DNA of 32,256 nt from an uncultured Oscillospiraceae bacterium. GTDB taxonomy: Bacteria; Bacillota; Clostridia; Oscillospirales; Oscillospiraceae. Positions 7,519 through 15,745 of this stretch are shown here, piece by piece. The notes beneath the pieces were generated by a model that had not been told where the DNA came from, did not search any database, and was given only the letters and a program-made list of their open reading frames with translations. The position numbers and the translations under genes were made by a program. Where the stretch lies: contig CAAERF010000489.1 of the NCBI GenBank assembly GCA_900758315.1, positions 1 to 32,256 on the forward strand, written 5' to 3'. Every line of letters starts with the position of its first letter. The first letter of the stretch is position 1.

Positions 7519-8406
7519 ATGAAAGGCATTATCCTGGCTGGCGGCGCCGGCACCCGGCTCTATCCACTCACCATGGTGACGTCCAAGCAGCTGTTACCAG
7601 TCTACGACAAACCCATGATTTTCTACCCCCTGTCCACCCTGATGCTGGCGGGGATTCGAGACATACTGATTATTTCCACTCCCCAGGACCTGCCCAACTT
7701 TGAGGATCTGCTGGGCGACGGCAGCCAGTACGGACTCCGCCTGTCCTATAAGGTCCAGCCCTCCCCAGACGGCCTGGCTCAGGCCTTCCTGCTGGGCGAG
7801 GAGTTTATCGGCAACGACACCTGCGCCATGATCTTGGGCGACAACATCTTCTACGGCGCCGGTATGGGCCAGATGCTCAAGGAGGCGGTGAAGCTGGCGG
7901 ACGAGGGCATCGCCTCCATCTTCGGCTACTACGTCAGCGACCCGGAGCGCTTCGGCATCGTGGAGTTTGACGAAAACGGCAAGGTGATCTCGGTGGAGGA
8001 AAAGCCCCGCCACCCCAAGAGCAACTACTGCATCACCGGCCTGTACTTCTACGACAACCGGGTGGTGGAGTACGCCAAGCAGGTAAAACCCTCCGCCCGG
8101 GGCGAGCTGGAGATCACCGACCTGAACCGGATGTACCTGGAGGACGGCACCCTCAACGTCAAGCTGTTGGGTCGCGGCTACGCCTGGCTGGACACCGGCA
8201 CCATGGACTCTCTGGCTGAGGCCACCGACTTTGTCCGCACCATTCAGAAGTGGCAGGGCATCGAGATCTCCGCTCCAGAGGAGATCGCTTACATCAACCA
8301 CTGGATTTCCCGCGAAAAGCTGCTGGAGGCTTCGGAACGCTACGGGAAATCTCCCTATGGCGAGCACCTGCGCAAGGTGGCCGCCGGAAAGATTCGGTAC
8401 AAATGA
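7519..8406 (+). CDS. rmlA: Glucose-1-phosphate thymidylyltransferase
   Basis: A 295-residue enzyme that joins glucose 1-phosphate and dTTP to give dTDP-glucose. The nucleotide-binding signature [11 protein letters not shown] lies at residues 7-17, followed by [24 protein letters not shown] and [12 protein letters not shown]. The C-terminal [14 protein letters not shown] block is also typical. Length and ends match RmlA/RfbA of the short type. The start has GAGG ten bases upstream. Its stop overlaps the rmlB start (ATGA), so the two are translationally coupled. The genes for the last two steps to dTDP-rhamnose (rmlC, rmlD) are not in the window, whereas an aminotransferase gene using the same intermediate is (22.7-23.9 kb). 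Confidence 0.96.
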   Translation: MKGIILAGGAGTRLYPLTMVTSKQLLPVYDKPMIFYPLSTLMLAGIRDILIISTPQDLPNFEDLLGDGSQYGLRLSYKVQPSPDGLAQAFLLGEEFIGNDTCAMILGDNIFYGAGMGQMLKEAVKLADEGIASIFGYYVSDPERFGIVEFDENGKVISVEEKPRHPKSNYCITGLYFYDNRVVEYAKQVKPSARGELEITDLNRMYLEDGTLNVKLLGRGYAWLDTGTMDSLAEATDFVRTIQKWQGIEISAPEEIAYINHWISREKLLEASERYGKSPYGEHLRKVAAGKIRYK

Positions 8407-9464
8407 GCAACGCAAAGAAAACGATTATCGTCACCGGCGGCGCCGGCTTCATCGGTGGCAACTTTGTCCACTACATGCTCCGCACCCATCCGGACTACCG
8501 GATCATCTGTCTGGACTGCCTCACCTACGCCGGCAATTTGGAGACTCTGGCCCCGGTGATGAACAATCCCAACTTCCTCTTCGTCAAGGAGTCCATCGCG
8601 GACCGGCGGGCGGTCTACGACCTGTTCGAGGCCGAACACCCGGATCTGGTCATCAACTTCGCCGCCGAGAGCCACGTGGACCGGAGCATCGAAAATCCCG
8701 CCATCTTCCTGGAGACCAACGTGATGGGCACCCAGGTACTGCTGGACGCCTGCCGGAAGTACGGCAACATCCGCTTCCACCAGGTCTCCACCGACGAGGT
8801 GTACGGGGACCTGCCGCTGGACCGGCCCGACCTGTTCTTCACCGAGGAGACCCCCATCCACACCTCCAGTCCCTACTCCGCCTCCAAGGCGGCGGCGGAC
8901 CTGCTGACCCAGGCCTATCACCGGACCTTTGACCTGCCGGTGACCATCAGCCGGTGCAGCAACAACTACGGTCCCTACCACTTCCCGGAAAAGCTGATCC
9001 CGCTCATGATCGCCAACGCCCTGAATGACAAGCCTCTGCCGGTGTACGGCGAGGGCCTCAACGTCCGGGACTGGCTGTACGTGGAGGACCACTGCCGGGC
9101 CATCGACCTGATCGTCCATGAGGGCCGGATCGGCGATGTGTACAACGTGGGCGGCCACAATGAGATGCGCAACATCGACATTGTCAAGCTGATCTGTCAC
9201 GCGCTGGACAAGCCGGAGTCCCTCATCGTCCACGTGGAGGACCGGAAGGGCCATGACATGCGCTACGCCATCGACCCGACCAAGATCCACAATGAGCTGG
9301 GCTGGCTACCCGAGACCAAGTTCTCCGACGGCATCCAGAAGACCATCGAGTGGTACCTGGCCAACCGGCCCTGGTGGGAGCACATCCTCTCCGGGGACTA
9401 TCAGAACTACTACCAGAAGATGTACGGCAAACGTCTGGCGGACGCTTCGGCACCGCAGCGCTGA
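8403..9464 (+). CDS. rmlB: dTDP-glucose 4,6-dehydratase
   Basis: A 353-residue extended short-chain dehydrogenase that turns dTDP-glucose into dTDP-4-keto-6-deoxyglucose with bound NAD. The Rossmann motif [11 protein letters not shown] is near residues 9-19, the catalytic STDEVYGDL lies at about 130, and YSASKAAAD supplies the YxxxK pair. [18 protein letters not shown] and YVEDHCRAI are characteristic of RmlB. The start at 8403 overlaps the rmlA stop by four bases, which settles it against longer upstream readings. The product feeds rhamnose, Fuc4N or other 6-deoxy sugars. Confidence 0.97.
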   Translation: MSNAKKTIIVTGGAGFIGGNFVHYMLRTHPDYRIICLDCLTYAGNLETLAPVMNNPNFLFVKESIADRRAVYDLFEAEHPDLVINFAAESHVDRSIENPAIFLETNVMGTQVLLDACRKYGNIRFHQVSTDEVYGDLPLDRPDLFFTEETPIHTSSPYSASKAAADLLTQAYHRTFDLPVTISRCSNNYGPYHFPEKLIPLMIANALNDKPLPVYGEGLNVRDWLYVEDHCRAIDLIVHEGRIGDVYNVGGHNEMRNIDIVKLICHALDKPESLIVHVEDRKGHDMRYAIDPTKIHNELGWLPETKFSDGIQKTIEWYLANRPWWEHILSGDYQNYYQKMYGKRLADASAPQR

Positions 9465-9486
9465 GCCGAAAGCGATAAGCATAACA

Positions 9487-9519
9487 AAAGGGCGGTCAGA
9501 AATCAATCTGACCGCCCTT
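9487..9519. terminator. Hairpin after rmlB, probable terminator
   Basis: A 13-base stem AAGGGCGGTCAGA/TCTGACCGCCCTT with a 6-base loop. The plus strand lacks a clean T-run (CTTCGCC), whereas the minus strand continues TTTTGTTAT, so it should also end transcripts coming from the CoA-transferase. Confidence 0.75.
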
Positions 9520-9529
9520 CGCCGTTGTC

Positions 9530-9977
9530 CCGGCTAGAAAGTAAGAAGAATGTCCTGAATCGGCAGGGAAGGACATCTATAAATGGGAAACAGGAGAAAC
9601 TTATGAGAGCATTCTTAAGACATCCATATCGTTCCTAAATGCCAGACCAGGGAGTCATAGTAGTGAAAGGGGACATCCTGGAGTATAGAAGAAATCTGTG
9701 CATACGTGTAAGAGGCCATATGCTGTAAGAAGGTAAGAGAGATGGCGGAACTGGTATCTGGATGCCTTAGGAACGTTCTCATATATACATTCTAGTTTGT
9801 TTGTTTCCTGTACTTGCAGTATACCTTGTCAGGGCTACTTTGTCAAGAGGCTTTTTGAAAAATATCGGACAATTTGTTGATTCTATTTTTCGTTGGATAT
9901 AGGGTGAGATCCCTCGAGTTTTTCTCGATAAAGTACACATTTTTATGGAAATATCCCACCGGCGCCACTGGGACGCT
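9530..9977. other. Gene-free, AT-richer stretch with mini-ORFs
   Basis: This stretch of about 450 bases has lower GC than its neighbours and no recognisable gene. It contains a 7-base hairpin (ATGTCCT...AGGACAT, about 9549-9576) and three consecutive tiny plus-strand frames: 9603-9638 (11 codons, AGGAG upstream), 9639-9728 (29 codons, starting on the previous stop) and 9741-9794 (17 codons, GAAGG upstream). It could be the decayed remains of a gene or an unannotated structured RNA. I cannot assign a function. Confidence 0.35.
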
Positions 9978-10003
9978 GGCGGGGTGCTGGGCGGCACCCC
10001 GCC
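9978..10003 (-). terminator. GC hairpin downstream of the CoA-transferase
   Basis: A perfect 10-base stem GGCGGGGTGC/GCACCCCGCC with a 6-base loop, 34 bases beyond the CoA-transferase stop. No T-run follows on the minus strand, so it may be an mRNA 3'-end stabiliser rather than a true terminator. Confidence 0.5.
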
Positions 10004-10006
10004 TAT

Positions 10007-10032
10007 TAACATACCGTATCGAATGTATGTTA
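10007..10032. promoter_or_regulatory. Palindrome TAACATAC-N10-GTATGTTA
   Basis: A perfect 8-base inverted repeat directly behind the CoA-transferase stop codon. The core ACATAC/GTATGT is shared with the palindrome at 17180-17201 at the other end of the locus. It may be a protein binding site; the role is unknown. Confidence 0.4.
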
Positions 10033-10036
10033 TTGG

Positions 10037-11377
10037 TTAACGTTTATTGGAACGTCTCCAAATTCTCTGCTCCTCTGCGGCGCGGATCAGGTCCTCGCGG
10101 CAGTCCGGGTGGGCAATGTTGATGATGGCCTCTGCCCGCTGCCAGGTGGCCAGACCGGGCAGCCGTGCCACGCCGTACTCGGTGACCATATGCGGTGCCT
10201 GAGTTCTGGGGGTGGTGATCACGTCACCCTGGGTAAACTTGGGCAGGATGTTGGAGTGGCGCACGCCCTCCTTGTCCACCCGGCTGGAGGCCATCGCCAG
10301 GAAGGCCAGGCCGTTCTTGGATTTCAGCGCGCCGGTGACAAAGTCCAGCTGACCACCGGTGCCGCTGATGTGGCGGGTGCCTGCGGTCTCGGAGCACACC
10401 TGACCGTACAGGTCCATGGCGATGCAGCCGTTGATGGAGACGAAGTTATCAAACTGAGCGATCACGTCGGGGTTGTTGACATAGGCCATGGGATAGGTCT
10501 GAATGCCGATGTTGTGGTCCAGAAACTCATACAGCTCCTTGGAGCCGTTGCAGATGGAAAAGACGCCCTTTCCCCGGTCGATCTCCTTCTTCAGGTTGGT
10601 GATTTTGCCCGCCTGATAGAGCTTCAGGTAGCCGTCGGACATCAGCTCGGTGTGCATACCCAGATCCTTCAGGTCGGAGTCTGCGATGAGGGCACCCAGA
10701 GAGTTGGGCATACCGCCGATACCGATCTGGAGGGTGATGCCGTCCCGCAGATAGGGGAAGATATGGCCGGCGATCTGACGGTCGATGTCGGTAGAGGGAG
10801 CCTGGGGCGCATAGGGCAGGCCGTCGTGCTCCCCTTCCACCACAATATCCACTTCGGAGATGTGCATATGCCCGTTGTAGGCGTCGTAGGTGTAGGGCAT
10901 GTGCTCGTTCACTTCAAAGATAATGGTGTCTGCCGCCTGGAGCAGCTCCATCTGGCAGCAGTTGGTCAGGCCGAAGCTGAAATAGCCGTGCTTGTCCATG
11001 GGGGTGACGGTGACCATGGCCACGTTGACCGGCGCATAACCTTTATTGTAATAGGTACCATTGTCCCGGAAGAGCATGGGAGAGTAGTAGGCCAGGCCCT
11101 TGTCGCAGAGCTTCCGGTCGTAGCCGGAGCAGTGCCATACATTAAAGGTGAAGGCCTTCTGCTCGGGATCCTGCTCCACCACCTGGACGGGCCGCATGGA
11201 GATGGCGTTGCGGATCTTCACATCGGTCAGCTCATCCTTGCGGGCGGCCAGAGCGGCGTCCAGCAGCACCGGGAAGGAGCAGGTCTGGCTGTAGTCCACC
11301 CAGTCACCGCTTTTGACTACCTTAACTGCTTCCTCCGGCGTGCGGAGCTTGCTTTTGTATTCTTCGTAAATCGTCAT
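10037..11377 (-). CDS. Butyryl-CoA:acetate / 4-hydroxybutyrate-type CoA-transferase
   Basis: A 446-residue family I CoA-transferase of the acetyl-CoA hydrolase/transferase type. From end to end it reads like the butyrate-pathway transferases: GDWVDYSQT near residue 25, WHCSGYDRK, MDKHGYFSFG, LQIGIGGMPNSLGALIADSDLKDLG at about 220-245, the catalytic glutamate region QVCSETAGT, ISGTGGQLDFVTGA, and the C-terminus STWQRAEAIINIAHPDC...IWRRSN. The glutamate forms the CoA-thioester intermediate. But (butyryl-CoA:acetate) and 4-hydroxybutyrate transferases are hard to tell apart by eye. Placement beside a SucD-like dehydrogenase and an Fe-alcohol dehydrogenase favours a hydroxy- or dicarboxylic acid as acceptor. 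AAAGGAG lies 12 bases before the ATG, a longer gap than usual. Confidence 0.88.
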   Translation of the reverse strand: MTIYEEYKSKLRTPEEAVKVVKSGDWVDYSQTCSFPVLLDAALAARKDELTDVKIRNAISMRPVQVVEQDPEQKAFTFNVWHCSGYDRKLCDKGLAYYSPMLFRDNGTYYNKGYAPVNVAMVTVTPMDKHGYFSFGLTNCCQMELLQAADTIIFEVNEHMPYTYDAYNGHMHISEVDIVVEGEHDGLPYAPQAPSTDIDRQIAGHIFPYLRDGITLQIGIGGMPNSLGALIADSDLKDLGMHTELMSDGYLKLYQAGKITNLKKEIDRGKGVFSICNGSKELYEFLDHNIGIQTYPMAYVNNPDVIAQFDNFVSINGCIAMDLYGQVCSETAGTRHISGTGGQLDFVTGALKSKNGLAFLAMASSRVDKEGVRHSNILPKFTQGDVITTPRTQAPHMVTEYGVARLPGLATWQRAEAIINIAHPDCREDLIRAAEEQRIWRRSNKR

Positions 11378-11405
11378 ACAGGAATGTCACTCCTTTGAAA
11401 TGGGC

Positions 11406-11435
11406 GGGGTGCGCCCGAAAAGGTGGACGCACCCC
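11406..11435. other. Intergenic hairpin between membrane gene and CoA-transferase
   Basis: An 8-base stem GGGGTGCG/CGCACCCC. A second imperfect hairpin follows at about 11453-11475. There is no T-run. It is one of a series of junction hairpins in this locus. Confidence 0.55.
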
Positions 11436-11534
11436 TTTTAAAGGTACTTAAGGAAGTGCTGAGATTCAGTGCTTCCCTAATGGGTAAGAGAGATTGTAAT
11501 TAAGATAAGGGGATATTTTGAGTCTGAAAGTTGT

Positions 11535-12032
11535 TTAAGCTGCCGGCTCCGCCGGGGCGGCGGCTTTAGCCGCATTCCGTTTCACCTGCAGTACCACGGC
11601 GATGACAATGGACAGAATCAGCAGGATGACAGGGGTCACATTGACCATGGCAGCTCTGTACAGCCCGACCGCCGGGAAGATGATAAAGGTGAATACGGAC
11701 ATAAACGCCATGGACAGAGATGGCGGGTCCACATACCCGTCGCCGTAGACCAGGAAGATGTTTGCCAGCACATCAGCCACGAAATGGGAGAGCACACCGC
11801 AGGAAATGGCCCACAGCAGTACGGTCAGTTCTCCCGCACCTACCGCGTAAGCGCCCATGGCGCCATAACAGGAGGACAGGCCCACATGGTGGAACACCGG
11901 ACAGGGCAGTCCGCAGACCAGCAGGATCAGGAAGATGACCGCCAGCGCGAACACCGGGAACTGTGCATTGATCATGATGTTCTGGCCAACCACCTCGTTG
12001 GTCTCCATGACGTGCTTGCCGTACTCAGACAT
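11535..12032 (-). CDS. Membrane protein, second part of an amber-split pair
   Basis: A 165-residue membrane protein with about four or five hydrophobic helices (around residues 25-45, 52-98, 105-127 and 132-150) and an Ala/Pro-rich tail KAAAPAEPAA. I do not recognise the family. The likely ATG (12030-12032) follows the stop of the upstream gene after a single codon, in the same reading frame: TTC TAG GAG ATG. The only Shine-Dalgarno-like bases (AGGAG) overlap that stop and touch the ATG, leaving no normal spacing. Translation thus depends on re-initiation, stop-codon readthrough, or a start further in (ATG at codon 9). It may be the C-terminal half of one transporter of about 360 residues. 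Confidence 0.65.
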   Translation of the reverse strand: MSEYGKHVMETNEVVGQNIMINAQFPVFALAVIFLILLVCGLPCPVFHHVGLSSCYGAMGAYAVGAGELTVLLWAISCGVLSHFVADVLANIFLVYGDGYVDPPSLSMAFMSVFTFIIFPAVGLYRAAMVNVTPVILLILSIVIAVVLQVKRNAAKAAAPAEPAA

Positions 12033-12035
12033 CTC

Positions 12036-12620
12036 CTAGAACAGCCAGCCGGAAACTGCGCTGACACCGGCGGCGAAGAGCCAGTAGGTAATACCTTCGG
12101 CCGCAGGCATGTGGGGCATCCAGACATTCTGACTGGTAATGCCGAAGCGCTTGTCACCCTCGGGGACCTTTCCGATCAGGCCCTCGTTACCGAAGAGGAT
12201 CTTGGCAATGATGCCGACAATGACGATGGTAAGGGAAACAGAGTCGATTCCGCCGGGACCAAAGACCTTGTCCAGCCCCATCTTGATGAAATAGGAGGCA
12301 ACGGCGAAGATGCCGCCTACCACATAGACATCAGGGCGTCCCAGCATCATCAGAGGAAGTGCGATGACCTTGCTGTCTTCTACCAGCCCCTTTTTGGTCG
12401 CATAGCCCAGGGCGCAAGCCGCAGGACCCAGTCCCAGATGGGGGGAGAGGAAAAAGCCAAATGCAATCTGTGTGGCGATGTTGAACTCGCAGCCAGCCAT
12501 GACGGCGCAGACACCGATGATAGCTACGAACGCACACAAAATGACCGAACCCAGTGCGCCGATACAGGTTGCCGCGACGCCACCGAAGAAGGCCAGAAGA
12601 ATGTTAATAAATAAACTCAT
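12036..12620 (-). CDS. Membrane protein, first part of an amber-split pair
   Basis: A 194-residue membrane protein with about five or six hydrophobic segments. I chose the ATG at 12620 (MSLFINILLAFFGG) because AAAGGAG lies six bases upstream; a longer frame begins at 12659 but with a charged lead and no ribosome site. Glycine-rich helices and short loops such as FFLSPHLGLGPAACALGYATKKG suggest a transporter or channel, but no family is recognised. The chain ends with TAG right after the helix ending SAVSGWLF, with no cytoplasmic tail, and the same frame continues as the next gene. It lies between an OFA-type carrier and the CoA-transferase, so a role in moving the pathway's substrate or product is likely. 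Confidence 0.7.
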   Translation of the reverse strand: MSLFINILLAFFGGVAATCIGALGSVILCAFVAIIGVCAVMAGCEFNIATQIAFGFFLSPHLGLGPAACALGYATKKGLVEDSKVIALPLMMLGRPDVYVVGGIFAVASYFIKMGLDKVFGPGGIDSVSLTIVIVGIIAKILFGNEGLIGKVPEGDKRFGITSQNVWMPHMPAAEGITYWLFAAGVSAVSGWLF

Positions 12621-12664
12621 CTTTTTCTCCTTTCTTTCTGTTTGTTCTTTACTGATCACTCTTG

Positions 12665-12691
12665 TGACGGACGGTAACGCACGGTCCGTCA
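12665..12691. other. Intergenic hairpin upstream of the split membrane gene
   Basis: An 8-base stem TGACGGAC/GTCCGTCA with an 11-base loop and no T-run, between the MFS carrier and the membrane pair. Confidence 0.55.
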
Positions 12692-12742
12692 GGTTGGCCT
12701 CCCTCCCCCAAGGTCAGCCACCAGAGTGTCGTGCCGCTGGTA

Positions 12743-13945
12743 TCAGCCGTTGTTCGGAACGGGCTTTTTCAGCAGCATGGTCAGAACGGCCCCCACTACG
12801 CCGAAGACGATGATCGCCATGAATCCCACATTGTAGCTGAAGCTGTTGGCCAGAATGGGGCCAACGACAGAGGCGACAATCAGGTTCAGATTCATAATGG
12901 GGAAATTGACCGCATAGTAGGTTCTTCCGAAGAAGAAGGCGGTAAATGCAGAGCTGCTGGTGGGCGCACCGCCATAGGAGATGCCAATCAGAATGAAGGC
13001 GATGACCAGGACGGTGGGGCTCATGGAGGCCAGAGAGGCCAGCAGAACGATACCCGCCAGGATGCACACAGCGCAGTTGAGCAGCATGGCCATACGGTAG
13101 CCGATCTTGTCGAACAGGCCGCCGAAGATGACCCGTCCGCCGCCATCGGCGATGGAGACGATGCCGGCAACGCCTGCGGCAGCGCTGGCGCCCACGAACT
13201 GCTCCGCGTAAGGGGTAGAGGTGTTGATAACGATCAGGCCGGCTGCGCTTATGATGATCGCCCAGAGGAAGAACAGCCAGAAGTTCCGGCGGGCCAGCAT
13301 ACCGGCCGTATTCAGCTCTTCCACGGCGGGCTTCGCCTTACCGCCGCCCTGGGTCAGCTGCTGCACGAAGGCATCCGAAGCGGGACGGATGACAAAGGCG
13401 CCGATGAGGATGATCACGCCCAGGGCGATTGCCAGGACCTTAAAGGTCGCTCTCCAGCCCATGGAGGCGATCATGGTGCTGGCCACCATACCGAGGATCA
13501 TGGCGCCGAATCCGAAGCCCATGAGCAGAATACCGCTGGCCAGGCCCTGCTTGTCCGGGAACCACTTCAGCACGGTGCTGATCACCGTGTTGTAGCCCAG
13601 GCCCACGCCGAAGCCGTAGCAGACGCCGTAGGTGATAAAGACACCGATGTACGAGTGGACCAGTGAGGTACAGAAGACACCGATGACCACAAAGATCAGA
13701 CAGAGGATCAGCGTGACCTTAGGCGAGGCCTTACTGTTGACAATACCGCCCACCAGTCCGCCGAGGCAGAACATAATCATGGTGATGGTGAAGGTATTCG
13801 CCACACCGCCTCCGATCTCTTCCATCAGCGGGCCGCGGAACACGGACCAGGCGTAGATCAAACCCAGGACCAGCAGCAGGGCAACACCGATGACCAGCAG
13901 GCCCCAGCGTGATGACATTTGACGTTTTAAGGTTTTCTCGTTCAT
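12743..13945 (-). CDS. MFS transporter, oxalate/formate antiporter (OFA)-like
   Basis: A 400-residue major-facilitator carrier with twelve predicted helices. The start is either the ATG at 13945 (MNEKTLKRQMSSRWG), which I prefer, or GTG at 13957; a GTGAG-type weak ribosome site lies upstream. Family signs include LLLVLGLIYAWSVFRGPL in helix 1 (the YAWSVF pattern is typical of OFA carriers), GVGLGYNTVISTVLKWFPDKQGLASG between helices 4 and 5, and the second-half motif DGGGRVIFGGLFDKIGYR. OFA members exchange small carboxylates such as oxalate, formate or related anions. In this locus it probably imports the organic acid that the CoA-transferase and dehydrogenases use, or exports the fermentation product. 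Confidence 0.88.
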   Translation of the reverse strand: MNEKTLKRQMSSRWGLLVIGVALLLVLGLIYAWSVFRGPLMEEIGGGVANTFTITMIMFCLGGLVGGIVNSKASPKVTLILCLIFVVIGVFCTSLVHSYIGVFITYGVCYGFGVGLGYNTVISTVLKWFPDKQGLASGILLMGFGFGAMILGMVASTMIASMGWRATFKVLAIALGVIILIGAFVIRPASDAFVQQLTQGGGKAKPAVEELNTAGMLARRNFWLFFLWAIIISAAGLIVINTSTPYAEQFVGASAAAGVAGIVSIADGGGRVIFGGLFDKIGYRMAMLLNCAVCILAGIVLLASLASMSPTVLVIAFILIGISYGGAPTSSSAFTAFFFGRTYYAVNFPIMNLNLIVASVVGPILANSFSYNVGFMAIIVFGVVGAVLTMLLKKPVPNNG

Positions 13946-14062
13946 ATGCAATCTCACTCTCTATTCAATAAACTTCTTTCATCTGCCCGCAGCCGGGTCA
14001 TGAATCACGTTATACCGCCCCAAGCCCTTTGGAATCCGTACCGGTTCCCAGTGAGAAACAGG

Positions 14063-14093
14063 ACGGCGGGCTGGCAAGTTGTCAGCCCGCCGT
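14063..14093. other. Intergenic hairpin between aldehyde dehydrogenase and MFS gene
   Basis: A perfect 11-base stem ACGGCGGGCTG/CAGCCCGCCGT with a 9-base loop. The minus strand has no T-run after it, so partial termination or transcript processing is more likely than full termination. Confidence 0.6.
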
Positions 14094-14148
14094 AAAAGGC
14101 TTGGTTATCCGTGCAGCAAGCTACACGTTTGATGTATCAGGTTTTGGA

Positions 14149-15582
14149 TTAGTGGATGGGAACAATGGTATCGCAGAAGCAAGCGTCGCCATTCCAGATT
14201 TCGTCCTCAGTGGGAACTTTGTCATCAGGCAGCACATAAGCGATACGGGAGATGTTGATCAGGTGTTCCGGGCCGAGGTTTTCGGAGATGGAGCAGCCGG
14301 ACCAGGAACCGCAGCCCAGGGTGGAGGTGGGCATCAGGCCGTTGTTGTTGAATGCGTTTGCGCAGCCCATGCCAGGCTGATCAACCAGCAGACGGGAGAC
14401 GGGCAGTTCCACGCCAGCGTATTCGATCAGTTCCTTGTTGCTGGTGTAAACGATGGAGGAGTGGCCTGCGCCCTCAGCCAGCAGGTTTGCCTTTGCCATT
14501 GCAACGCCATCCTTGAAGTCTTCGCATTCCAGATGGGTGAACAGGGGGAACATCTTTTCGCGGGTCAGCGGTTCATCGAAACCGGTCTTTTCGATCTTCA
14601 CGCCGATGGAGACGGTGTCAGCCGGAATTTCGATGCCCAGCATCTTAGCCAGAGTCTGAACGTCAACGCCAACCACATCGCCATTCAGCTTGCCGAAGCC
14701 GTTGGGGAAGCAGACGTTACGGATCTGGTCAACGACCTTGGGATCGTCGATGTAGTAGACGTTCTTTTCCTTCAGCAGCTTCACGATGTCTGCGGTCATG
14801 CTCTTGGGAGCGATGATGCAGCGGTTGCAGGCGCAGACGATGCCGTTATCGAAGGTGTTGCCCATCAGGAACTTATCCAGAGCGCCGGACAGATCGCCGA
14901 ATTCGGGATCGAAGATGCTCTGAGAGTTGCCGGCGCCAACGCCGTATGCGGGCTTACCGGAGGAGTATGCAGCCTTAACCATGCCAGGGCCGCCAGTACC
15001 CAGAACGGTGTCAGCAGCGGACATCATCATCTGAGTCAGTTCCATGTTGGGGTCGTCAACGCACTGGAAGACGTTTGCGGGGCCGCCCATCTCCTGGATT
15101 GCCTTTTCCAGAATCTCACAGGTGTGAGCAGTTGCCTTCTTTGCGCGGGGATGGGGAGCGAACATCAGCACGTTAGCGCCCTTCAGTGCATAGATGCCGT
15201 TGACCAGAACGGTCATGTTGGGGTTGGTGGTGGGGATAACACCGGCGATAATGCCCTTGGGATGTGCCACATAGGTGATGCCCAGTCTTTCATTGTGGCC
15301 AATGATGCCGCAGGTCTTGATGCCCTTGATGGCATACCATACGCCAGCGGGAGTACCACAGTTCTTAGCGATCTTGAAGGGAACAGCACCCAGACCGGTT
15401 TCTTCAACCGCTTCTGCTGCCAGTTCTTCACCGACCTTGGCGAATTCCTGCAGAGCATGCTTGCAGATTGCGTCGATCTGTTCCTGGGACAGCTTTGCCA
15501 GCTCAGCCAGTGCCTTTCTGCCGTTCGCGACCATCAGGTCGATGGTAGCCTGATTGTCCATACCTGTGTTGTGAATAACCAT
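14149..15582 (-). CDS. CoA-acylating aldehyde dehydrogenase (SucD/succinate-semialdehyde type)
   Basis: A 477-residue NAD(P)-dependent aldehyde dehydrogenase that interconverts an acyl-CoA and an aldehyde. I chose the ATG at 15582 ([11 protein letters not shown]) because AGGAGG lies eight bases upstream; the ATG two codons earlier is too close to it. The sequence follows SucD of Clostridium kluyveri (recalled, not searched): [58 protein letters not shown], the active-site cysteine in [24 protein letters not shown], and near the C-terminus TSTLGCGSW...[17 protein letters not shown]. EutE/AdhE-type acetaldehyde dehydrogenase is the alternative. SucD-type enzymes reduce succinyl-CoA to succinic semialdehyde. 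No microcompartment targeting sequence or shell gene was seen. Confidence 0.88.
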   Translation of the reverse strand: MVIHNTGMDNQATIDLMVANGRKALAELAKLSQEQIDAICKHALQEFAKVGEELAAEAVEETGLGAVPFKIAKNCGTPAGVWYAIKGIKTCGIIGHNERLGITYVAHPKGIIAGVIPTTNPNMTVLVNGIYALKGANVLMFAPHPRAKKATAHTCEILEKAIQEMGGPANVFQCVDDPNMELTQMMMSAADTVLGTGGPGMVKAAYSSGKPAYGVGAGNSQSIFDPEFGDLSGALDKFLMGNTFDNGIVCACNRCIIAPKSMTADIVKLLKEKNVYYIDDPKVVDQIRNVCFPNGFGKLNGDVVGVDVQTLAKMLGIEIPADTVSIGVKIEKTGFDEPLTREKMFPLFTHLECEDFKDGVAMAKANLLAEGAGHSSIVYTSNKELIEYAGVELPVSRLLVDQPGMGCANAFNNNGLMPTSTLGCGSWSGCSISENLGPEHLINISRIAYVLPDDKVPTEDEIWNGDACFCDTIVPIH

Positions 15583-15681
15583 AATCATTTCCTCCTGTGA
15601 TTTTATTTCAGAGTCCCAGATGAATACAGTTTTCTGGAGCCTTGCATACATTCGTGGTTGTATTTAACCTTGCTGGGAAGT

Positions 15682-15700
15682 GGGGGGCTTAGCGCCCCCC
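15682..15700. other. Intergenic hairpin between alcohol and aldehyde dehydrogenase genes
   Basis: A 7-base stem GGGGGGC/GCCCCCC with a 5-base loop. No T-run is present on the minus strand. Confidence 0.55.
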
Positions 15701-15745
15701 GTGACATGTACGGTTGGTATCTTTATAAAAGCGATTCAGGTGTTA

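Noticed and set aside
9741..9790. tRNA-Leu-like string (GGCGGAACTGGTA followed by a CTTAGGA-like anticodon region)
   Set aside because: The D-stem partner, anticodon stem and T-arm do not pair, and no 3' half follows; it is at most a chance match or a decayed fragment.
12036..12038. Pyrrolysine at the amber codon of the split membrane gene
   Set aside because: No pyl genes are visible, the organism type seldom encodes them, and reinitiation or mutation is simpler; only homologue comparison can decide.
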